Origin: Candidatus Tanganyikabacteria bacterium
Lineage (GTDB): Bacteria > Cyanobacteriota > Sericytochromatia > S15B-MN24 > VGJW01
Reading direction: 5' to 3'
Length of the DNA stretch: 37,373 nucleotides
Assembly: GCA_016867265.1 (NCBI GenBank)
Contig: VGJW01000024.1
Span: 1 to 37,373 of the forward strand
How positions within the stretch are numbered: position 1 is the stretch's first letter; each line of letters starts with the position of its first letter. Made by a program: the position numbers and the translations under genes. The notes below the pieces were generated by a model. That model had not been told where the DNA came from. It did not search any database and was given only the letters and a program-made list of their open reading frames with translations. This document shows positions 1 through 9,135 of the stretch, piece after piece.

Positions 1-108
1 ATCGGTCGCATCCTGGATGAGGTCCGCCAACGCCCCCTCTACCTGGTCCGCGAGCGCCACAACCTCGCCAGCGAGCTCGAGGCCCTTCGGGAAGCCGGCC
101 GGCCGTGA
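1..108 (+). CDS. C-terminal end of an unidentified protein (partial)
   Basis: The window opens inside a reading frame that ends at TGA 106-108. Only the last 35 residues are visible. They are rich in Arg, Leu and Glu, contain a stretch reading PLYLVRERHNLASELEAL, and look like a soluble helical tail. The stop overlaps the GTG start of the next glycosyltransferase gene (GTGA, 105-108), so the two are almost certainly in one operon. Membrane glycosyltransferases can end in similar tails, and the neighbour would fit that, but nothing here identifies the family. Confidence 0.6.
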   Translation: MGRILDEVRQRPLYLVRERHNLASELEALREAGRP

Positions 109-860
109 CCCCGGAGCGTCCCCTCCTGTCGGTCCTGATGCCCGTCTTCAACGAGACGGGGTCCATCCGCCAAATCCTGGCCAAGGTCAGGGCCGTGCCG
201 CTGGACCTCGAGATCGTGGTGGTCGATGACGGCTCGTCCGACGGCACGCGGCAGATCCTCGAGGACGAGGGCCGCGTGGCCGGGACCCGCGTGATCCTGC
301 ACCCTCACAACCTGGGCAAGGGAGCGGCCATCCGGACCGGCCTTCGCGAAGTGCGTGGCCGCTATGTGGTCGTGCAGGATGCGGATCTCGAATACGAGCC
401 CGACGAGTTGCCCGGACTGCTGGCGCCGCTCGAGGCCGACGAGGCCGATGTCGTCTATGGCAGCCGCTTCCTCGGCAACCCGCAGGACATGTCACTGCTG
501 CACCTTCTGGGCAACAAGTTCCTCACGCTGGCGACCAACGTGCTGTACGGCGCCCGCCTGACGGACATGGAGACCTGCTACAAAGTCTTCCGGACCGAGT
601 TGGTCCAGCCGATGACCATCGTGTCCGACCGCTTCGACTTCGAGCCCGAGATCACCGCCAAGGTCCTGCGAATGGGCCTGCGTGTGGCGGAACGGCCCAT
701 CCGCTATCATGGACGCAAGGCCCACGAGGGCAAGAAAATCACATGGCGGGACGGGTTCGCGGCGCTGGCCGCGCTCTGGCGCTGGCGCTGGGCCACCATG
801 AGCACGATCCGTGGTTCCGGGGCAAACCCGACCGCAGAGAGGACGATTCCGAACCGATGA
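105..860 (+). CDS. Family 2 glycosyltransferase (polyprenyl-phosphate sugar synthase-like)
   Basis: This 251-residue GT-A glycosyltransferase probably moves a sugar from a nucleotide donor to a lipid phosphate or a growing glycan at the cytoplasmic membrane face. The N-terminus has the GT2 opening (LSVLMPVFNE, residues 8-17), then VVVDDGSSDGT for the nucleotide-binding loop, and a DAD metal motif in VVQDADLEY. NLGKGAAIRTG is typical of dolichol-phosphate mannose synthase-type members. No C-terminal membrane segments are present, so it is the short, soluble DPM1-like form. The GTG start overlaps the upstream stop, and its own stop overlaps the rmlA start (ATGA). The exact donor and acceptor cannot be read from sequence. 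Confidence 0.88.
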   Translation: MTPERPLLSVLMPVFNETGSIRQILAKVRAVPLDLEIVVVDDGSSDGTRQILEDEGRVAGTRVILHPHNLGKGAAIRTGLREVRGRYVVVQDADLEYEPDELPGLLAPLEADEADVVYGSRFLGNPQDMSLLHLLGNKFLTLATNVLYGARLTDMETCYKVFRTELVQPMTIVSDRFDFEPEITAKVLRMGLRVAERPIRYHGRKAHEGKKITWRDGFAALAALWRWRWATMSTIRGSGANPTAERTIPNR

Positions 861-1924
861 AAGGCCTCATCCTGAGCGGCGGCAAAGGCACTCGCCTTCG
901 GCCCATCACGCACACTGCCGCCAAGCAACTGGTGCCCGTGGCCAACAAGCCCATCCTGTTCTACGCCATCGAGGCGATGGTCGAGGCAGGCATCCGGGAC
1001 ATCGGGATCATCGTGGGCGACACGCACCTCGAGGTTCGCGAAGCCGTGGGCGATGGCAGCGCATGGGGTGCCCGCGTCGCCTACATCCAGCAGGAGGCCC
1101 CGCTCGGGCTCGCCCATGCCGTCAAGATTGCCGAAGACTTCATGGCGGGCGACGACTTCGTCATGTACCTGGGCGACAACCTCATCCGGGGCGGCCTGCA
1201 ACCGTTCGTCCGCCAGTTCGACGAGGACAAGCCTGACGCCATGATCCTGCTGGCGCACGTCGCCAACCCCCGACAGTTCGGCGTGGCCGAACTGGGGGAG
1301 GACGGCCGTGTCGTCCGTCTCGAGGAGAAGCCGCCCGAGCCGCGCAGCGACCTGGCGCTCGTCGGTGTCTATCTGTTCACCCGCCGTATCTTCGATGCCG
1401 TGCACGCCATCAAGCCGTCGCCCCGAGGCGAGCTCGAGATCACCGATGCCATCCAGTACCTGATCGACCACCAGCACCGGGTGATGCCCCATGTCATCAA
1501 GGGCTGGTGGAAGGACACGGGCAAGCTCAGCGACATGCTCGAGGCCAACCGCATCATGCTCGACGACCTAGAGACGTCCATCGAGGGTCGGCTCGAGGGC
1601 ACCAGCCAGGTGCAAGGCCGCGTGGCCATCGCCCCGGGCGCCGTCCTCGTCGACACCGTGGTACGCGGACCTGCCGTGATCGGCCCCGGAGCCCGGCTCG
1701 AACAGACCTTCGTCGGCCCCTACACGTCGATCGGCCCGGACGTCGCCATCACGGGCAGCGAGATCGAGCATTCGATCGTGCTGGCCGGCAGCCGCATCAC
1801 CAACCTCGAAGGCCGCATCACCGACAGCTTGCTGGGCAAGGACGTCGAGATCTGCCGGTCGGATCGGACGCCCCGGGCCCATCGGCTGATGATCGGCGAT
1901 CACGGCCGGGTCGAGCTGCCCTGA
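857..1924 (+). CDS. rmlA: Glucose-1-phosphate thymidylyltransferase, long form
   Basis: RmlA joins glucose-1-phosphate and dTTP to give dTDP-glucose, the first step of dTDP-deoxysugar synthesis. The 355-residue protein begins MKGLILSGGKGTRLRP (nucleotide-binding loop at 8-16), followed by KQLVPVANKPILFY and the metal-binding YLGDN near residue 103. About 100 C-terminal residues form a left-handed beta-helix with repeated hexapeptides such as VAIAPGAVLVD and AVIGPGARLE. That marks the long RmlA subtype (about 355 residues) rather than the 290-residue form. The ATG at 857 is chosen because it gives the canonical N-terminus and overlaps the previous stop; an in-frame extension back to 743 is not conserved-looking. 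It lies directly upstream of rmlB. Confidence 0.93.
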   Translation: MKGLILSGGKGTRLRPITHTAAKQLVPVANKPILFYAIEAMVEAGIRDIGIIVGDTHLEVREAVGDGSAWGARVAYIQQEAPLGLAHAVKIAEDFMAGDDFVMYLGDNLIRGGLQPFVRQFDEDKPDAMILLAHVANPRQFGVAELGEDGRVVRLEEKPPEPRSDLALVGVYLFTRRIFDAVHAIKPSPRGELEITDAIQYLIDHQHRVMPHVIKGWWKDTGKLSDMLEANRIMLDDLETSIEGRLEGTSQVQGRVAIAPGAVLVDTVVRGPAVIGPGARLEQTFVGPYTSIGPDVAITGSEIEHSIVLAGSRITNLEGRITDSLLGKDVEICRSDRTPRAHRLMIGDHGRVELP

Positions 1925-1940
1925 GAACGGAAGCGCCTCC

Positions 1941-2972
1941 ATGAAAATCCTCGTCACCGGCGGCTGCGGCTTCATCGGCAGCAACCTGGTCCGGCATCTG
2001 CTCGAGACCCGGCCGGAAGACACGGTGGTCAACCTCGACGTCCTGACCTACGCGGCCTGCCGCGAGAGCCTTGCCGACATCGAGACCCATCCCCGCTACC
2101 GCTTCATCCAGGGGGACATCACCGACCGCGAGGCCGTCTCGGCCGCCATGCAGGGCGTCGATGCCGTCATGCATCTGGCCGCCGAGAGCCACGTCGACAG
2201 GTCGATCACCGACCCCGAGGCCTTCGTCCGGACCAACGTTCTGGGCACGCAGACCATGCTCGACGTCGCCCGCCGCCAGGGCGTCACACGATTCCTGTAC
2301 TGCAGCACGGACGAGGTCATGGGCTCGCTGGGCCCCACGGGCCTCTTTTCCGAGGAGACGCCCATCCAGCCCAACTCGCCCTACTCCGCCTCCAAGGCCG
2401 GCGGCGAGTTGATGGCCCGGGCCTTCCACCACACCTACGGGATGGAAACGGTCATCACCCGTTGTTCCAACAACTATGGCCCGTACCAGTTCCCCGAGAA
2501 GCTGATCCCGCTGTTCATCCTGAACCTGCTGCAGGGCGGCACGGTGCCCGTCTACGGCGATGGCCAGAATGTCCGCGACTGGCTGTATGTCGTGGACCAC
2601 TGCCGGGCGCTCGACACGGTGTTGCGCAAGGGGACGCCGGGCGAGGTCTATTGCGTCGGCGGAAACGCCGAGCGAACGAACCTGTTCATTACCCATTGGC
2701 TCATCGAGCGACTGGGCCGGGATGCCTCGGCCATCCGCCACGTGCAGGACCGCCCTGGCCACGACAGGCGCTACGCCATCGATGCTTCGCGGATCAGCCG
2801 CGAATTGGGCTGGGAGCCCTCCGTGGGCTTCGAAGAAGGCATGGAAGCGACCGTCGCCTGGTACCTGGCCAACGAGACCTGGTGGCGCCCCCTGCATGAG
2901 CGGGGGCTGGACACGGCCCGCGCAGAGGCCAACCGGACCGAGACGGCAAGGGTGGCCGAGGGTCAGCGGTGA
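1941..2972 (+). CDS. rmlB: dTDP-glucose 4,6-dehydratase
   Basis: RmlB converts dTDP-glucose to dTDP-4-keto-6-deoxyglucose using bound NAD. It is an extended SDR of 343 residues, the normal length. The NAD fold is at residues 7-15 (GGCGFIGSN). The catalytic Thr-Asp-Glu triplet is in STDEVMG (122-128), and the Tyr-x3-Lys pair is Y148/K152 in SPYSASK. Met127 stands where Tyr is usual in the family motif STDEVYG; the catalytic residues themselves are intact. It follows rmlA by 16 bases. No rmlC or rmlD is visible, so the keto sugar may go to L-rhamnose by genes elsewhere or to another deoxysugar. Confidence 0.92.
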   Translation: MKILVTGGCGFIGSNLVRHLLETRPEDTVVNLDVLTYAACRESLADIETHPRYRFIQGDITDREAVSAAMQGVDAVMHLAAESHVDRSITDPEAFVRTNVLGTQTMLDVARRQGVTRFLYCSTDEVMGSLGPTGLFSEETPIQPNSPYSASKAGGELMARAFHHTYGMETVITRCSNNYGPYQFPEKLIPLFILNLLQGGTVPVYGDGQNVRDWLYVVDHCRALDTVLRKGTPGEVYCVGGNAERTNLFITHWLIERLGRDASAIRHVQDRPGHDRRYAIDASRISRELGWEPSVGFEEGMEATVAWYLANETWWRPLHERGLDTARAEANRTETARVAEGQR

Positions 2973-4372
2973 AGGTCATGGTCGTCGGCGCCGGCTACGT
3001 CGGCCTGGTGACCGGCGCCTGCCTTGCATGGCTGGATCACGATGTCACGCTGGTCGAAAACGATGCGGCCAAGCGCGCGCTGCTCGAAGCCGGACAATGC
3101 CCCATCCATGAGCCGGGCTTGCCCGAATTGCTGGGCGAGACCATGGCCGCGGGGCACCTGCGCGTGGTGGCCAGCCTGGATACGGCGCCGATGGCGCCCG
3201 ATGTCGTCTTCATCGCCGTGGGTACGCCCCCACAGCCCTCGGGCGAGCCGGACCTGACGGCGCTGGAGTCCGTCGCCCGCGGCATCGGCCAGCATCTGGA
3301 TTCCGACGCCGGCATCCTCGTCGTCAACAAGAGCACCGTACCCATTGGCTCGGGCAACTGGGTCGAGATGCTCGTGGAGGAAGGACTCAAGGCCCGTGCC
3401 GTTATGGCCGGGGACGACCCGGGCAAGGGCAGCATGGCCGGGCACCGCTTCCTCGTCGCATCCAACCCTGAGTTCCTCCGGGAAGGCTCGGCCATCGGCG
3501 ACACCCTGCATCCGGACCGCATCGTCGTCGGGGCGGGTGACGAAAGGGCTTTCGCGATCCTGCGCCAGCTGTACCGACCTATCCTCGATCAGGAGTTTCC
3601 GGTCCCTGCCGGGCTGGGCCTCGCCCGGCACGGGCATCCGGTTCCCCTGGTGGAAACCGACCTCGCGTCGGCCGAACTGGTCAAGTACGCCGCCAATGCC
3701 TTCCTCGCGACCAAGATCAGCTTCATCAACGAGATGGCATCGCTTGCCGAGAAGGTCGGGGCCGACATCACCGAGGTCGCCCGCGGCATCGGCCTCGATG
3801 CGCGCATCGGCCCGCGCTTCCTGCAGGCCGGCATCGGCTGGGGCGGCTCGTGCTTCCGCAAGGACGTCATGGCCCTGCAGGCCACGGCCCGCGAGTACGG
3901 CGTGCCGACGCGCCTGCTCGAGGCCACGGTCGAAGTCAACGAGCACCAACGGCACGTCGTGCTGGTCAAGCTTCAGGAGCACCTCAAGATCCTCAAGGGC
4001 CGGACCATCGGTCTGCTGGGCCTGGCCTTCAAGCCGGACACCGATGACCTGCGCGATGCTCCCAGCCGCGCCATCGCGATGCAGTTGCTCAAGGCCGGCG
4101 CCCGCGTCCGGGTGCATGACCCCGTCGCCATGCCCCAGGCCCGGCAGCAGTGGACCGAGATGGATCTGGGCTTCGCTGACGATCCCCTGGACCTTGCGGA
4201 AGGTTGTGACGCCCTGGTGCTGGTCACGGAGTGGGCCCCCTACCGCAAGCTGGACCTTGTTGCCGTCGCCGCGCGGATGCGCGGCCGGCTGCTCGTCGAC
4301 GGACGCAACGTGCTCGAACGCCAGCGCACCGAGGAAGCCGGCCTGATCCTGGTCGGCGTGGGACGCGGCTGA
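2969..4372 (+). CDS. ugd: UDP-glucose 6-dehydrogenase
   Basis: This enzyme oxidises UDP-glucose to UDP-glucuronate with two NAD. The 467-residue protein has the N-terminal Rossmann motif GAGYVGLVTG (7-16), the linker region EPGLPELL, the VGTPP loop (84-88), the SNPEFLREG motif (165-173), and the catalytic Cys295 in GWGGSCFRKD. Family members usually read GGSCFPKD, so one Pro is replaced by Arg. The C-terminal UDP-binding domain starts near 335 with LLGLAFKPDTDDLR. The start is GTG at 2969, overlapping the rmlB stop (GTGA). The next gene uses its product to make UDP-xylose. It could equally serve GDP-mannose as a GDP-mannose dehydrogenase relative, but the neighbour favours UDP-glucose. Confidence 0.9.
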   Translation: MKVMVVGAGYVGLVTGACLAWLDHDVTLVENDAAKRALLEAGQCPIHEPGLPELLGETMAAGHLRVVASLDTAPMAPDVVFIAVGTPPQPSGEPDLTALESVARGIGQHLDSDAGILVVNKSTVPIGSGNWVEMLVEEGLKARAVMAGDDPGKGSMAGHRFLVASNPEFLREGSAIGDTLHPDRIVVGAGDERAFAILRQLYRPILDQEFPVPAGLGLARHGHPVPLVETDLASAELVKYAANAFLATKISFINEMASLAEKVGADITEVARGIGLDARIGPRFLQAGIGWGGSCFRKDVMALQATAREYGVPTRLLEATVEVNEHQRHVVLVKLQEHLKILKGRTIGLLGLAFKPDTDDLRDAPSRAIAMQLLKAGARVRVHDPVAMPQARQQWTEMDLGFADDPLDLAEGCDALVLVTEWAPYRKLDLVAVAARMRGRLLVDGRNVLERQRTEEAGLILVGVGRG

Positions 4373-4373
4373 G

Positions 4374-5318
4374 GTGGCACGTACCTTGGTGGCGGGCGGC
4401 GCCGGCTTCGTGGGTTCGCACCTCGTCGACGCCCTGCTGGCGGCCGGAGAGTCGGTCGTCGTCCTCGACAACCTCTGCACGGGCCGCCGCGAGAACCTGG
4501 AGCCGGCCTTGGCCACTGGCCGCTGCACGCTGGTCGAAGCGGACATCAGTGACGGCCTGCCGCCGCTCGATACTTGCCAGACGGTCTGGCACCTTGCCTC
4601 GCCTGCCTCGCCGCCGGACTATGGCCGCCTGCCCATAGAGACGTTGCGCGTCGGGGCGGAGGGCACCCGCCACCTTCTCGAGGCCGCGCATCGCTGGCAA
4701 GCCCGATTCTTGGTGGCCTCGACCTCGGAGGTCTATGGGGATCCTCAGGTCCATCCCCAACCCGAGACCTACTGGGGACACGTCAACCCGATCGGCTGGC
4801 GCAGTTGCTACGACGAGGCGAAGCGCTACGCCGAGGCGCTGACGATGGCTTATCACCGGGCCCACGGGGTCGACACGCGCATCGTGCGGATCTTCAACAC
4901 CTATGGCCCGAGGATGCGGGCGGATGACGGCCGGGTCGTGTCGAACTTCCTTTGCCAGGCACTCGCCGGCAAGCCGCTGACGCTTTACGGCACGGGCGAC
5001 CAGACGCGCTCTTTTCAGTATGTCTCGGACCTGGTGGCCGGCCTCCTCGCCTGGATGGACCGGGGAGATGCCCTTCCGGCCAACCTGGGCAACCCCGGGG
5101 AATTCACCATCCGCGAGTTGGCGGACGCCGTCGACGCCTTGCTGGGGCGTCCAGCCGAGCGGGCCTGGCATCCTCTGCCCCCCGATGATCCCCGGCAGCG
5201 CAAGCCTGACATCGATCGGGCCCGGACCCTCGTGGGCTGGCAGCCCGTCGTGCCGTTGGCCGAAGGCCTTGCGCGGACGGCTGAATGGTTCCGCCACGCG
5301 ACCGGCCGTCCGGCGTGA
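4374..5318 (+). CDS. UDP-glucuronate decarboxylase (UDP-xylose synthase)
   Basis: This is a 314-residue extended SDR. The NAD motif is GGAGFVGSH (8-16), and the active site has STSEVYGDP (117-124) and Tyr146-x3-Lys150 in CYDEAKR. The run HPQPETYWGHVNPIGWRSCY and the following FNTYGPRM are characteristic of UDP-glucuronate decarboxylases (Uxs), which turn UDP-glucuronate into UDP-xylose via a 4-keto intermediate. The pairing with the UDP-glucose dehydrogenase just upstream gives a complete UDP-glucose to UDP-xylose route. The start is GTG at 4374, one base after the ugd stop. A less specific NAD-dependent epimerase role is the main alternative. Confidence 0.87.
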   Translation: MARTLVAGGAGFVGSHLVDALLAAGESVVVLDNLCTGRRENLEPALATGRCTLVEADISDGLPPLDTCQTVWHLASPASPPDYGRLPIETLRVGAEGTRHLLEAAHRWQARFLVASTSEVYGDPQVHPQPETYWGHVNPIGWRSCYDEAKRYAEALTMAYHRAHGVDTRIVRIFNTYGPRMRADDGRVVSNFLCQALAGKPLTLYGTGDQTRSFQYVSDLVAGLLAWMDRGDALPANLGNPGEFTIRELADAVDALLGRPAERAWHPLPPDDPRQRKPDIDRARTLVGWQPVVPLAEGLARTAEWFRHATGRPA

Positions 5319-6442
5319 CCCGGCCGCTCCGGGTCGGCCTCGATGTCCGGATGTGGCACCACACCGGCATCGGCCGCTACATTCGGGAGTTATGGACTCG
5401 ATTGCCGGCGCATGACCTTGTGCTCGTGCCCTTTGGACCGGCAGCAGTCCTGAAGGACCTCGATCGTCCGGGCGTGGTCCTGGACGCCCCGCTTCACTCC
5501 CTTCGGGAGCAGGGCGCCCTCTGGCAGGCCATTCGCACGCAACCTCCCGATGTTTTCCACGCCCCGCACCTGACGGCGCCGCTGGCCTGCCCCGTCCCGC
5601 TCGTCGCGACCATCCACGACCTAATCCCGCTTCACGTCCCCGTTCTGGGCAATCTGGGCACGGCCTATGTCCGCATCATGGGCACGTGGCTGGTCCCGGC
5701 CCGTGCCCACCGGATCCTGACAGTCTCGGCCTTTACACGCGATGACCTGATCGCCCGCGGCGTGCCGGCCGAACGCATCAGCGTGACGCATCTGGGCGTG
5801 GACCCCCGCTTCGGGGAGCCCACGCCGCGAGACCGGGCAGCCGGGCTCCGGGCACGCCTAGGCCTGCCCGACCGGTACATGCTGCACGTCGGACAGTGGA
5901 AGCCGCACAAGGGTCTGGCGACGGTGCTCGAGGCGATGGCCGCCCTGATGCGCGAAGGCTTCGACGTCCCGCCCCTCGTCCAGCTGGGGCGCCCCGACCC
6001 CCGCCATGACATTCGTCCCGTCGCCGCGGCGCTGGGCGTCGGCCATCTCCTTCACAACATCCCGGGCCTGCCGGACGAAGCCGATGTCCGAGCCCTGTAC
6101 CACGATGCGATCGCCTTCGTCTTTCCCAGCCGGATAGAGGGCTTCGGACTGCCCCCGCTCGAAGCGATGGCGGCCGGGATCCCCGTCATCGCCGACACCG
6201 GCTCGGCAACGGCCGAAACGCTTGCCGGGGCTTGCCTCGAAGCCCGCTGGAACGACGTGGTAGCATGGCAGGGAGCGCTGCGCGCCGTCCTTGCGGACGC
6301 CGATTTGCGCCAGCGACTCGCAGGTCTGGGCCGCGAGCGGGCCAACCGCTTCACCTGGGAGCAGACGGCCCGCCAGACCGCCGAAACCTATCCTCGGGTG
6401 CCCGCCCACCCGGAAAGCCCCACCGGAAGATCCCCGTCGTGA
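5315..6442 (+). CDS. Family 4 (GT-B) glycosyltransferase
   Basis: A 375-residue retaining GT-B glycosyltransferase, probably adding a sugar to the lipid-linked repeat unit in the cytoplasm. The N-terminal half has DVRMWHHTGIGRYIREL, the glycine-rich acceptor loop of mannosyltransferase-like GT4 proteins. The C-terminal half has HVGQWKPHKGL and the donor-binding E-x7-E motif in EGFGLPPLEAMAAGIPV. I chose GTG at 5315 because it overlaps the upstream stop in the same GTGA arrangement seen at several other junctions here; an in-frame start 10 codons earlier would lie inside the previous gene. Substrate specificity is not readable. Confidence 0.86.
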   Translation: MTRPLRVGLDVRMWHHTGIGRYIRELWTRLPAHDLVLVPFGPAAVLKDLDRPGVVLDAPLHSLREQGALWQAIRTQPPDVFHAPHLTAPLACPVPLVATIHDLIPLHVPVLGNLGTAYVRIMGTWLVPARAHRILTVSAFTRDDLIARGVPAERISVTHLGVDPRFGEPTPRDRAAGLRARLGLPDRYMLHVGQWKPHKGLATVLEAMAALMREGFDVPPLVQLGRPDPRHDIRPVAAALGVGHLLHNIPGLPDEADVRALYHDAIAFVFPSRIEGFGLPPLEAMAAGIPVIADTGSATAETLAGACLEARWNDVVAWQGALRAVLADADLRQRLAGLGRERANRFTWEQTARQTAETYPRVPAHPESPTGRSPS

Positions 6443-7584
6443 AGGTCGCCCTCGTCCACGAATGGCTCACGAACCTCGCCGGTTCCGAGCGCGTGGTCGA
6501 GGCCTTGGCCGGGATGTTCCCGGGCGCACCCGTCCACGTCGCCATGCATCGCGGTAATCTGGGTGCCCGCTTGGGCCTCACGGACGTGCGCACCTCGTTC
6601 CTGCAGCGTCTGCCCCTGCCGCATCAGGCGACCCTGCCCTTGATGCCGCTGGCCTTCGAGCAGTTCGACCTGCGCGCCTACGACCTGGTCCTGACCAGCA
6701 CCCATGCCTGCGCCAAGGGCGTGCTGGTGCGCCCCGACGCCCTCCACGTCGCCTACTGCCACACGCCCACCCGCTACCTCTGGGACATGGCCCCCGAGTA
6801 CATCGAGAGCCTGCCGGCCGTGCTTCGCCCGTTCGCAGCGTGGCAGTTGCACCGACTTCGCCAGTGGGATGTCCTGGCTGCCCGCCGCGTCGACCACTGG
6901 CTGGCCAACTCGGGTGAGGTTCGCAGCCGCATCCGCCGCTGGTACGGCGCCGATGCCGTCGTGGTGCCCCCACCGGTCGACGTGTCACGGTTCCGGCCCG
7001 CCCCCGCTGATGAGGTCGGCCCTCACATGCTCGTCGTCTCGCGCTTGGTGCCCTACAAGCGCGTGGATCTCGCCGTCGCGGCGTGCACCCGCCTTGGGGT
7101 CCCCCTGCGCGTCATCGGGGACGGTCCCGAGCGTCGCCGCCTGGAAGCGATGGCCGGTCCCGGCGTGACCTTCATGGGGGCCCTCGACGACCAGCGGGTC
7201 GCGCACGAGCTGGCGCGGGCCGAAGCCCTTCTGTTCCCGGGCCTCGAGGACTTCGGCATCGTGCCGGTCGAGGCCATGGCTTCGGGCCGACCCGTCATCG
7301 CGCTCGGGCGCGGCGGGGCCCTCGACTCGGTGCTTCCGGGCGTGACGGGCTGTTTCTTCCCCGAGCCCGAGGTCCCCGCGCTGGCGGCGGCCATCGGCGA
7401 GGCCCGGACCATCGCATGGCAGCCGCAGGCCATGGTGGCCCACGCGGCCGGCTTCGCCCCCGACCGATTCAAGCAGCGGGTCGCGACCGTGCTCGAGCCG
7501 CTGCTGGCCGCCCGCGACGCGCAGGGTTCCAAGGCGCCGAGCGAGCCGTTTCGCGGGGTCGCGGCCCTCGCGGGGGGTGCCTGA
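6439..7584 (+). CDS. Family 4 (GT-B) glycosyltransferase, WbaZ-like
   Basis: A 381-residue GT-B glycosyltransferase. The N-terminus reads MKVALVHEWLTNLAGSERV, and HTPTRYLWDM follows near residue 113; both are typical of WbaZ/mannosyltransferase-like members of GT4. The donor-binding motif is GLEDFGIVPVEAMASG. The start is GTG at 6439, overlapping the previous stop (GTGA), and its own stop overlaps the next ATG (TGATG). The tail after about residue 345 is Ala/Arg-rich and probably disordered. With the preceding glycosyltransferase it likely builds the oligosaccharide that the downstream phosphosugar transferase initiates. Confidence 0.86.
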   Translation: MKVALVHEWLTNLAGSERVVEALAGMFPGAPVHVAMHRGNLGARLGLTDVRTSFLQRLPLPHQATLPLMPLAFEQFDLRAYDLVLTSTHACAKGVLVRPDALHVAYCHTPTRYLWDMAPEYIESLPAVLRPFAAWQLHRLRQWDVLAARRVDHWLANSGEVRSRIRRWYGADAVVVPPPVDVSRFRPAPADEVGPHMLVVSRLVPYKRVDLAVAACTRLGVPLRVIGDGPERRRLEAMAGPGVTFMGALDDQRVAHELARAEALLFPGLEDFGIVPVEAMASGRPVIALGRGGALDSVLPGVTGCFFPEPEVPALAAAIGEARTIAWQPQAMVAHAAGFAPDRFKQRVATVLEPLLAARDAQGSKAPSEPFRGVAALAGGA

Positions 7585-9110
7585 TGGCCAACCAGTGGCT
7601 GGTCCACGCCACCGGCGCCGTGCCCGTCGAACCGGCTGTCCGGCCCTGGTGGGACGTCGTGCGCCGGCGGACGTTCGCGCTGGCCGTGCCCGGCGTGCTG
7701 GCGATGGACCTGCTGCTTGGCTTTTCGGCCCTGATGCTGGCCTACGCGGCCCGGTTCGTGTGGAAGAACGTGATGGGCGTGGCGATCGCGCCACCCGTGG
7801 GCCCCTATGTCTGGGGCTCCTTGGCCATCGCCGGAGTCTGGGTGGTCGCGATGGCGCTTTCGGGCATGTATCGGGACCGCCGCGGCGCTGGCCACTTCGA
7901 GGACGTCGTGCTGCTGACCGTGGCCTTGGCACTAGGCACGCTGCTGGTGCTGGCCGCAAGCTTCTTCTACCGGGACTTCTCCTTCTCGCGCATCTGGGTC
8001 GTGATGGGAACGACGGTGGCGTGGCTGGCCCTGGCCACCGGTCATGTGGTCGCCCGCAAGGCCTACCGCGCCTTGATGCGTCGAGGCTGGGGGGCCCTGA
8101 ACACCCTCGTCGTCGGCTGCAACAGCCTGGCCGAGACCGTCGGTACACGCCTCTACCGCCACCCCGAGCTGGGGCACCGGCTCGTGGGCTTCGTGCCCGG
8201 ACCAGCGGACGCCGTCGACGGCGATCGCTGGACCTTCCCGGCCTGGAACCGGACGGAAGGCGAGTTTGCCGGATGGGGGCATGTGCTCGGTGGCCTGGAC
8301 GACCTGGGGGCGGTCGTGGTCCGCCACCACATCGACGAAGTCGTGTTTGCCCTTCCAGGCGCCAGCTTTCGGGACCTTTTCGCGTGGATGGCGACGTGCT
8401 CGGTCGTGGTTCCGGGCATCCGCTTCCGCATCGTGCCGGACTTGACGGAGCTGGTGACGGCCAAGCTCGTCATCGGCGAACTCGATGGCGTGCCCACCCT
8501 CGAGATCCGGGACGTCCCCCTGCGCAAGTGGCACCATCGCTTCGTCAAGCGCACGACCGACGTCGTCCTCTCGGGGACGGCCCTGCTGGTCCTTGCCCCT
8601 GTCTTAGGGCTGCTTGCCATGCTGGTCCGTATGACGCCCGGCCCGGTGTTCTACGCGCAGGAGCGCATGGGCCGCGACGGCCGGTTGTTCCCCATTTACA
8701 AGTTCCGCTCGATGCGCACGGATTCCGAGGACACCACGGGACCGGTCTGGGCACGCCCCGAGGACAGCCGCGTGACGCCCGTGGGCCGTGTGCTGCGGCG
8801 CTTCAGTCTGGACGAACTGCCCCAATTGTGGAACGTCTTCAAAGGTGACATGAGCCTGGTCGGACCACGGCCCGAGCGGCCCTACTTCGTGGATCGGTTC
8901 CGCCAGGAAATCCCCAAGTATATGGACCGCCACCTCGTGCGGTCGGGCCTGACGGGCTGGGCGCAGATCAACGGCCTGCGGGGCGAGGAAGGCTCGATCG
9001 AGGAGCGGACGCGCTACGATATCTACTACGTCGAGAACTGGTCATGGCTGTTTGATCTGAAAATCATGCTCAGGACCCTCTACGAGGTCGTGGCCCACAA
9101 GGCCTATTGA
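7584..9110 (+). CDS. Polyprenyl-phosphate sugar-1-phosphate transferase (WbaP/CpsE type)
   Basis: This 508-residue inner-membrane enzyme transfers a sugar-1-phosphate from a UDP-sugar to undecaprenyl phosphate, starting a polysaccharide repeat unit. Four N-terminal membrane segments lie near residues 33-58, 75-94, 108-128 and 137-158. A CoA-binding-like domain (VVGCNSLAETVGTRLY, then GGLDDL) comes next, followed by a further hydrophobic segment at about 325-348. The C-terminal bacterial sugar transferase domain has KFRSMRTDS (373-381), DELPQLWNV (410-418) and GPRPERP (427-433). The full length and layout match WbaP/CpsE/WcaJ enzymes. The exact sugar (glucose, galactose or xylose) is unknown. 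Its presence makes this cluster a lipid-linked polysaccharide pathway. Confidence 0.92.
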   Translation: MANQWLVHATGAVPVEPAVRPWWDVVRRRTFALAVPGVLAMDLLLGFSALMLAYAARFVWKNVMGVAIAPPVGPYVWGSLAIAGVWVVAMALSGMYRDRRGAGHFEDVVLLTVALALGTLLVLAASFFYRDFSFSRIWVVMGTTVAWLALATGHVVARKAYRALMRRGWGALNTLVVGCNSLAETVGTRLYRHPELGHRLVGFVPGPADAVDGDRWTFPAWNRTEGEFAGWGHVLGGLDDLGAVVVRHHIDEVVFALPGASFRDLFAWMATCSVVVPGIRFRIVPDLTELVTAKLVIGELDGVPTLEIRDVPLRKWHHRFVKRTTDVVLSGTALLVLAPVLGLLAMLVRMTPGPVFYAQERMGRDGRLFPIYKFRSMRTDSEDTTGPVWARPEDSRVTPVGRVLRRFSLDELPQLWNVFKGDMSLVGPRPERPYFVDRFRQEIPKYMDRHLVRSGLTGWAQINGLRGEEGSIEERTRYDIYYVENWSWLFDLKIMLRTLYEVVAHKAY

Positions 9111-9135
9111 CTCCCCTATTCGTCCCGGGCCACTC

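Noticed and set aside
2963-4546. A 527-codon open frame on the minus strand opposite ugd
   Set aside because: It lies fully antisense to a clear UDP-glucose dehydrogenase, has no recognisable motif, and is the usual result of high G+C at third positions.
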